Shown here piece after piece: positions 58,607 through 64,000 of a DNA stretch of 64,000 nt; position 1 is the stretch's first letter, and every line of letters begins with the position of its first letter. Made by a program: the position numbers and the translations under genes. Below the pieces are notes generated by a model. The model did no database searches and was not told the origin of the DNA. It saw only the letters and a program-made list of their open reading frames with translations. Source of the DNA: Tetramitus jugosus (lineage: Eukaryota > Heterolobosea > Eutetramitea > Acrasida > Vahlkampfiidae); the NCBI GenBank assembly GCA_937625935.1, contig OW569351.1, positions 310,001 through 374,000 of the forward strand. Reading direction: 5' to 3'.

Positions 58607-61600
58607 TTACCAGTCACCAACCACCTTGATGAAATCGTCTAATTGTACTTGCGTATCGTTCAAATCCTTCTGAACTTTCTTTCTCATGTAAAACACTGGA
58701 CAATCCTTGTTTGTACATAAAACATCTTGATGCAAGCTTCCTTGGCAACGTTGGCAATGAGTCCAAACTCTCGAATAGATTGTTTCGTAGTGATTACGCT
58801 TGTTGATCAATCCTTGGTAAATGTCAGCCTCCAAATGTTGACAATTTCCACACAAAGTAGGACCATCATCTTTTGTAAGTGTGGTCTTACAATTCAAACA
58901 AGTTGCTTTCTTTTGAGCAAATTTCAGAATACCTCCACCCTTTGGAGTTGGAATGGCAATACTTCTGGCATGTTTTCCAATAAATAGGTCTTCAGGATTG
59001 GGTATGATAGGAGTGAAAATTTGAAGGAGAGGATTCTTGAGTTGATGATCAAGATAGTACTTGGCGTCAATAGGAACATTGTTTTCGAGGGCATAGATTG
59101 GATCTTCACTCTTTTCAAAGGCCTTGGCTCCCTTGTGTGCACTAACGATAACATATGGAACACGATCTCCAACGCGAGGAGCAGTAGCAGGATCTCTCTT
59201 TCTCATTCTTCGGGCCAGCTCAGCGTGAGCTTGCTTTGCGGTATAGTCATCCTCCTTTCTTGTTAGACCCTTAGTAATGACTAGCATTGAAATATCCATT
59301 CTGTTCATAAGAAGATCACTGATCACAGTTTGTGTATATTCTTTGGCCATTTCAACACTCTTCTTTTCTAGAATCAAATGCAAGCAAGTATTGATAACAT
59401 TACGAACGAGAGGACAGTTATCTCTTCTGACAGTAACAATACCCTTGGCATCCATCTTGTCATGTTTCACTGGATTGGTCCAATATAAACCAGCATAACG
59501 CTTCTTGGCAAGCAATAAATATGGGTAGTACACCTTCTCGAATTCCAAACGGATAGGACTAATAAATTCTTTTGACACTAGTTCTGCGGCTTCTCTTCCA
59601 AGGTCCATAGCCTTGGCCATATCACTGATTCCAAACTTGATCATAATAGAGTCAGTATCACCGTAAATAACATCAGCATCATAAGGGAAGCCATTTGATA
59701 TCGTGTAGTGTGTCTTAACAAAGTTGGCAGCATGTGCAATCATCTCTCTACCAAAAGACGTGACCGAGGCAGAAATTTCGATACATGGCAGTTTACCAAC
59801 TGTCGCACCAGTGAAACCATAAACAGAGTTGGCAGAAACCTTGAGTGCAAGCTGTCTACCATCTAACACAGCCTTCTCAACTGGATCTGTTGAGTTCTTC
59901 ATTTCAGCCCTCGCTCTCTTTCTTGCCTCGAGCAACTCCTCCAAAACCTCAGGAAGCAATCCTTTATAAATATGTGGCTTGACAAAGGCATCGCCAGTTG
60001 GGGTTTTGATATAATCATCGGGGTTCAATTTACCCAAATCCTGCTTCTTCACAAGAGTTGTGTAACACAAGTTATGGGCAATCATAATGGATGGATACAG
60101 TGAAGCAAAATCCAAGGTGGTAATGGGAGTATTATAGAAACCAGTTTTAGCATCAAGAACTGTAGCTCCTTCATAGGTATCTGAAGCACTAGGCATCTCA
60201 TTTGGAGGGGGCACAGGCATCAAAAATCCTTCCTTTGCGGCCTTTCTCAGTAACTGTGAAATGACCTTAATTTGTTGACCACGTTGAAGAATAAATACGA
60301 TTGGAATACCTGTCACACGAGCCATTTCAATATAGTTAATAATGATCATTCTATTGTCCAGCAGACGTTGTGGCAGGTAGGCATCCTTCAAACAATAGAC
60401 AGCAAGTCTTCTACGTGTTTCATCATCTCCATTCTGAAGTTGAGTAATGATAGAGTGATGCACATCCTCTTTCTGCTCACCCAAGAAGTGATACGCAACG
60501 TTGTTAAGTGTATATGAACTCAATTTGTGGTCTCTCTGAATAGCTTGAAGAACATCTAGTTGCACACGACCATCAATATTGATATCTTTGCTTTCTCTGG
60601 TACCATAAGCTCTCGATGAAAAGGTAGAGTTCTTCATATTCGATTTCTTACCGGCCAATCTACCGAGAAAACCAAAATTCTTGGCATTGATTTCCTTTGC
60701 TCTGTTGAGAAGATAAGGAAGATCGAAGTTGATGATGTTGTAACCAGTAATGATATCAGGATCAACATTCACTACAAAGTTTCTCCATTCATTCAACATG
60801 TCCCGTTCATTATTGTAGGAGTGAATATCAGCACCTACAATATTGGCACAAGTATTGAGGACGAAAATGTTCTTGACTAGTGGCTCTTTCTCTCCCTGTA
60901 TAGTCACATAATTTGCAATTTGAATCACAGGGTCTTCCTTGGCACTTGGAAAGTGACCTTCTCTACCAGCGCACTCAATATCAAAACTCAATATTCTAAG
61001 AGGAGCAATTTTGAGCCATTCTGGGCTCGTTGGAGAATGACTGACTAAGTTTTCGTAGGAAACGTCAATTTCCAGTTGAACATACGATGTCTTTTCGTGT
61101 TCTTTTCTGACATAGTATTTGTGTGCAGGTGCTTCGACCCAATTGGCTCCAACAATGTCAGAGTCAATCATACATCTGAGAACGAACAATACATTGGACT
61201 CATAGGTCAAGAAGCGACGAGATCCCAGTCCAGGAATGGTGATACCCTTCTCTAACATTGTTCTTAATGGTTTCACAAAACCTGGCATACCAGTATAAAT
61301 CTTGATAAAATTCTTTGGAGTTTTAAAACTATAGTTCAACAAGCTCTTTTGTTGAATAATCTCTAGTGACACAATGTACTCCATGTCTTGTCTCGTTTTC
61401 TTGATATTGTTTCTCTCCATTTGTTCAGCCAAATACTTTTGGAACTTGTCTAACTTACCTGGATTGAATCCCTCTGGTAGTTCAATATAGAAATATGGCT
61501 GATAGCCACGGACGTGAGCCAAAACAGAGTGACCCTCGGCAGTCACACCATACAAACGCACAATTGGCACTGAGCCAGAAGATGGCCCCGGGTAACCAGG

Positions 61601-61975
61601 CTTTTGACTGCCAATATAGTAATCAGAGTCCATTTGTTGAAAGGCAAGACCAATACTAGAGCTCATATATGGACTATCTGGGGCTACAACTGGTCTTCTC
61701 CAGTGCGATTTCAATGGCGGAGGCATCTCAACAGCGGCAGCTTTTGCGTTCTTGTCCTTGATATCAGCTGGTAATTCAACTTCAACGTCTTCTTCTTCTT
61801 CTTCATCTTCACCTGCCATGATTGGTTGATTCTTGGTGGTCACGTTATCAACTTCTTCAACGTCATCACCATCAAACTCAAAACCCTTTCCAGTTTGGTT
61901 TGCACCAGAGTCATCACTTTGTTTTTGTTTCTTGTTGGGGTTGAAAGACACAGCGTTCTTGCGAAAATTGCTCAT
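58607..61975 (-). CDS. POLD1: DNA polymerase delta catalytic subunit
   Basis: 1122 aa from ATG 61975, close to yeast and human lengths; the upstream frame lacks an ATG. A charged N-terminal 100 residues is followed by the exonuclease with Asp332/Glu334 in FDIECAG, NFDLPYLLNRA and YCLKDAYLP. The polymerase has DFASLYPSIMIAHN (motif A), LKVSANSVYGFTGA (motif B) and YGDTDSIM with Asp773/Asp775 (motif C). The tail has two Cys clusters, CLNCKTTL...CGNC and CQRCQGSL...CTNKDC, for zinc and for the Fe-S cluster/accessory subunits. The C-terminal QVQLDDFI is a likely PCNA-box-like segment. Main lagging-strand replicative polymerase with proofreading. Confidence 0.98.
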   Translation of the reverse strand: MSNFRKNAVSFNPNKKQKQSDDSGANQTGKGFEFDGDDVEEVDNVTTKNQPIMAGEDEEEEEDVEVELPADIKDKNAKAAAVEMPPPLKSHWRRPVVAPDSPYMSSSIGLAFQQMDSDYYIGSQKPGYPGPSSGSVPIVRLYGVTAEGHSVLAHVRGYQPYFYIELPEGFNPGKLDKFQKYLAEQMERNNIKKTRQDMEYIVSLEIIQQKSLLNYSFKTPKNFIKIYTGMPGFVKPLRTMLEKGITIPGLGSRRFLTYESNVLFVLRCMIDSDIVGANWVEAPAHKYYVRKEHEKTSYVQLEIDVSYENLVSHSPTSPEWLKIAPLRILSFDIECAGREGHFPSAKEDPVIQIANYVTIQGEKEPLVKNIFVLNTCANIVGADIHSYNNERDMLNEWRNFVVNVDPDIITGYNIINFDLPYLLNRAKEINAKNFGFLGRLAGKKSNMKNSTFSSRAYGTRESKDINIDGRVQLDVLQAIQRDHKLSSYTLNNVAYHFLGEQKEDVHHSIITQLQNGDDETRRRLAVYCLKDAYLPQRLLDNRMIIINYIEMARVTGIPIVFILQRGQQIKVISQLLRKAAKEGFLMPVPPPNEMPSASDTYEGATVLDAKTGFYNTPITTLDFASLYPSIMIAHNLCYTTLVKKQDLGKLNPDDYIKTPTGDAFVKPHIYKGLLPEVLEELLEARKRARAEMKNSTDPVEKAVLDGRQLALKVSANSVYGFTGATVGKLPCIEISASVTSFGREMIAHAANFVKTHYTISNGFPYDADVIYGDTDSIMIKFGISDMAKAMDLGREAAELVSKEFISPIRLEFEKVYYPYLLLAKKRYAGLYWTNPVKHDKMDAKGIVTVRRDNCPLVRNVINTCLHLILEKKSVEMAKEYTQTVISDLLMNRMDISMLVITKGLTRKEDDYTAKQAHAELARRMRKRDPATAPRVGDRVPYVIVSAHKGAKAFEKSEDPIYALENNVPIDAKYYLDHQLKNPLLQIFTPIIPNPEDLFIGKHARSIAIPTPKGGGILKFAQKKATCLNCKTTLTKDDGPTLCGNCQHLEADIYQGLINKRNHYETIYSRVWTHCQRCQGSLHQDVLCTNKDCPVFYMRKKVQKDLNDTQVQLDDFIKVVGDW

Positions 61976-62343
61976 GTTGTGTTCTTTGTTTCGTTTATTG
62001 TTCTTGTTTGATCTCTTGAGTGTGAAACCGCCAAAAAGCTTTTTGTGATTTTTCTTCGACAAAATTCTAGAAGTAACGATTTTTGGCGCGGATGTCGGAG
62101 AAACAGCATTTACAGTTTAGTCCGCCTCCTAGACAGATGACAAATTCATGTTGTCATCCACACATCAAAATACACCATAAATTCCGCGATAGATTGTTCC
62201 ACATGATTGATCCAAAGCATCAACCGAATCCCCACTGCATGCACAGGAGTGGGAGGTGTCCCTTCACAAAAACCAAAATTTCAACACAAACAAAACCACA
62301 AACACAATCACAAACACAACATACACACAGACACATTCTAACC
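61976..62343. promoter_or_regulatory. Divergent intergenic region POLD1 / EF-hand protein
   Basis: 368 bp between two divergent ATGs. The frame of the EF-hand protein is open upstream (ATG at 62092) but the encoded extension is Pro/His/Gln-rich with repeated ACACAA, like a leader. A TTTGGCGCG sequence at 62080-62088 resembles an E2F-type site, which would suit a replication gene. That is inference from one match. Confidence 0.35.
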
Positions 62344-63132
62344 ATGACAATCTCTGCTCAACAACTTGAAAAGTTCAACAACCTCGTTGCATCCTCCATT
62401 GATGACCAATCTGAATTCTTCCTCAAGAGCTTCATCTTTGCTCTCGAAGAAAACTGGAAGGAAGTGCCTCAAATTGCCACAAAGTTCAAGAAGACTCTGA
62501 CTGAAGCTGGTGAATCAAGTGAACAAATGAATGAGGCAACTGCTGCCAGTTTCTTGCAAGCCAACGGCAGAACTAGAACTGCTTTGCAGAGAAGAGATGA
62601 GATTCGTGATATCGATCTCGATGACAACAAGCAAATTTCATTCATTGAATACTTGTTGTTGCATTACAAGGGAATGATTCTCTCAGAGTACTACAAGAGA
62701 ATGGAGCAGACTCCTACTGAGAATTTGGAGAATTTTGCGATCGGTGTAACTGGTGTCGGTGAAAAATTGTTGGACGAGTTGTTTACTTTGCCTGTTGGAT
62801 TGGACCCTGCTCTGGAGAGAGCCATTGAAGAGTTCACTGCCACAAAGAAGGCCAGAGAAACTAGATTGAAGGATTTGGAAGCAAAGGCCAGTCAAGGTGG
62901 TGTCAAGGGCATTGCCGCCAAGAATGAAATTGCTCAAATGGCCAGCGAAGATGTGACTGAGATGAACAGAATGGAAATTTCTTTGAACTCTGCAAAGAAG
63001 AGAGGCGCAAAGCAAAGCGGTGAAGTTGCTCTTGCTGAGAAGAAGAAGGTTGAAGAAGAGGAGCAGAAGAAGAAGTTGGAAGATGGAAGAAATGCAATGA
63101 AGAATAGAGCTGCCTTGTGGGAAAGCAAGTAA
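62344..63132 (+). CDS. EF-hand and coiled-coil protein
   Basis: 262 aa from ATG 62344 (context ACCATGACA). Residues about 10-75 are helical. One canonical EF-hand loop, DLDDNKQISFIE (about 84-95), has ligands at positions 1, 3, 5 and 12. Residues 165-262 form a charged helix rich in Lys/Glu/Ala (EKKKVEEEEQKKKLEDGRNAMKNRAALW), probably a coiled coil. The organisation resembles protist Ca-binding cytoskeletal proteins such as Physarum CBP40 type, but I cannot place it firmly. Codon use is strongly biased to AAG and TTG, as in RPS12, so it is likely highly expressed. Confidence 0.7.
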   Translation: MTISAQQLEKFNNLVASSIDDQSEFFLKSFIFALEENWKEVPQIATKFKKTLTEAGESSEQMNEATAASFLQANGRTRTALQRRDEIRDIDLDDNKQISFIEYLLLHYKGMILSEYYKRMEQTPTENLENFAIGVTGVGEKLLDELFTLPVGLDPALERAIEEFTATKKARETRLKDLEAKASQGGVKGIAAKNEIAQMASEDVTEMNRMEISLNSAKKRGAKQSGEVALAEKKKVEEEEQKKKLEDGRNAMKNRAALWESK

Positions 63133-63444
63133 ACACTGTTGAAGGATCGATCCCTCATGTACAACCAACAACAACAGCATTACTGATCATTATCACAAGA
63201 TAATAACAAAACGTTTACTTCTCAGAGTTGTGAACAACAAGTGAGACAAACAAACACGTGTGAATAAAAAAAATGAAAATAATCTAAATTGATCTTGATT
63301 GACATTTTGTCTGTCGATTGGAGGGATTGATCTTGGCGCCATATGATTCGCCCGAACATTACAGTTTTCCATCTCGAATCATCCTGTTGTTCAAAGTGTT
63401 ATCTGCCTGAAACACGAGATCAATCTTCGATACAAAACTAAAAA
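63133..63444. other. Intergenic region between two EF-hand genes
   Basis: 312 bp between tandem plus-strand genes. The first 100 bp are the AT-rich 3' UTR of the upstream gene with AATAA-type sequence near 63263. The rest is leader and promoter of the next gene; AGATCAATC/TTGATCT-type repeats occur near 63291, 63328 and 63418. No gene or RNA seen. Confidence 0.35.
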
Positions 63445-63918
63445 ATGGCGAGGATCCACAAGACATTATCAGAGGAAGAGCTAAAAGAATTCAAGGAGAT
63501 TTTTGACCTAGTTGATGGTGATGGAAGTGGCGAGATTTCAAAGGAAGAACTAGGAAAACTCATGGAAACTCTCGGGTTGAAACCAACGAGCCAACAATTG
63601 GACGAAATGATGAAAGAAGTGGATGCGGATGGTTCAGGTGATATTGACTTTAATGAATTTGTAACAGTAATGAGCAAGCAGGTGAAGGCAGATTACACTC
63701 CTGAGCAACTAAGAGCTGCTTTTGCAGTCTTTGAATCACCTGATGATAACCTAGGAGCAGGATGGGTGAGAACCGATGTTCTAGAGCACGCACTGACGAC
63801 TTATGGTGAAGATACACTCACACAAGAGAAGGCTGCAGAACTATTACTGACTGTTGATCCTGAAGGAACAGGAAAGGTCAACTATCTTGAATACATCAAC
63901 ATGATGAGCACTCAATAA
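63445..63918 (+). CDS. Calmodulin/troponin-C-like EF-hand protein
   Basis: 157 aa. Two canonical loops in the N-lobe, DGDGSGEISKEE and DADGSGDIDFNE, sit in helices typical of calmodulin (FKEIFDLVDGDGSG, QLDEMMKEVD). In the C-lobe the third loop is replaced by an ESPDDNLGAGW segment with no ligand set, and the fourth, DPEGTGKVNYLE, is only partly canonical. A regulatory Ca sensor with asymmetric lobes, not calmodulin itself (about 8 residues longer and more diverged). The partner is unknown. Confidence 0.85.
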   Translation: MARIHKTLSEEELKEFKEIFDLVDGDGSGEISKEELGKLMETLGLKPTSQQLDEMMKEVDADGSGDIDFNEFVTVMSKQVKADYTPEQLRAAFAVFESPDDNLGAGWVRTDVLEHALTTYGEDTLTQEKAAELLLTVDPEGTGKVNYLEYINMMSTQ

Positions 63919-64000
63919 ATTAAAAAACTGTAACATAGAGATAAATCTAGTCATGAATTGGATGAAAAAGGTATTCCACCAATATCAGCCTTAGAACGGT

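Noticed and set aside
63947-64000. Possible C-terminal end of a minus-strand gene at the right edge
   Set aside because: Two frames stay open for 15-18 codons to the edge, too short to judge.
1-64000. CRISPR array, operon or prophage features
   Set aside because: No regularly spaced repeats or ribosome-binding sites; introns and Pol III genes show the DNA is eukaryotic nuclear.

Overview
The window is a gene-dense stretch of nuclear DNA from a unicellular eukaryote. The evidence is spliced genes with GT-AG introns of 58-123 bp, a cytosolic ribosomal protein, a 5S rRNA gene, Pol III tRNA genes, DNA polymerase delta, and mitochondrial presequence proteins. Long Gln/Asn/His runs, very short intergenic distances (4 to about 550 bp), a mitochondrial HslU and the small-intron style fit a heterolobosean amoeba such as Naegleria. 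That placement is inference; no marker here was compared with a database.

Layout. 1-13.1 kb: DR1/NC2-beta, a TLC-domain membrane protein, a 1904-residue RUN + coiled-coil + Rubicon-homology protein, selenoprotein O (Cys form), a membrane-anchored serine beta-lactamase-like protein and a small orphan. 13.2-15.6 kb: two identical tRNA-Val(AAC) genes bracket two nested, damaged LINE-like insertions with visible target-site duplications. 15.7-21.4 kb: a twin CX9C protein, RPS12, mitochondrial HslU, a solitary 5S rRNA gene and a Pumilio protein. 21.6-29.5 kb: F-box/LRR-like and ankyrin proteins, NAD-dependent glycerol-3-phosphate dehydrogenase, an orphan type I membrane protein and NDUFA8. 29.5-36.8 kb: a minus-strand run of a glycosyltransferase-methyltransferase-acetyltransferase fusion, a TPR protein, a DEDDy exonuclease and DcpS. 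37-45.7 kb: a macrodomain protein with an N-myristoylation signal, an NDR-type kinase, WDR74/Nsa1, an F-box LRR protein and a beta-carbonic anhydrase. 45.9-64 kb: WDR17, NDUFAF7, a TUTase-like nucleotidyltransferase, GGTase-I beta, PP1, PI31, POLD1 and two EF-hand proteins.

The genes do not form one pathway. Recurring themes are mitochondrial biogenesis and complex I (NDUFA8, NDUFAF7, HslU, a CX9C protein, TPR protein), RNA fate (PUF, DcpS, TUTase, exonuclease) and proteostasis/trafficking (PI31, F-box proteins, RUN-RH). Most are arranged as convergent or divergent pairs.

The most unusual items are the tri-enzyme fusion at 29517-32942, the tRNA-associated nested retroelements at 13297-15375, the giant RUN-RH protein, and a TUTase whose catalytic domain is split by a glutamine-rich insert. 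Exon joins were worked out by hand from splice signals, reading frame and family alignment; none is backed by transcript data.
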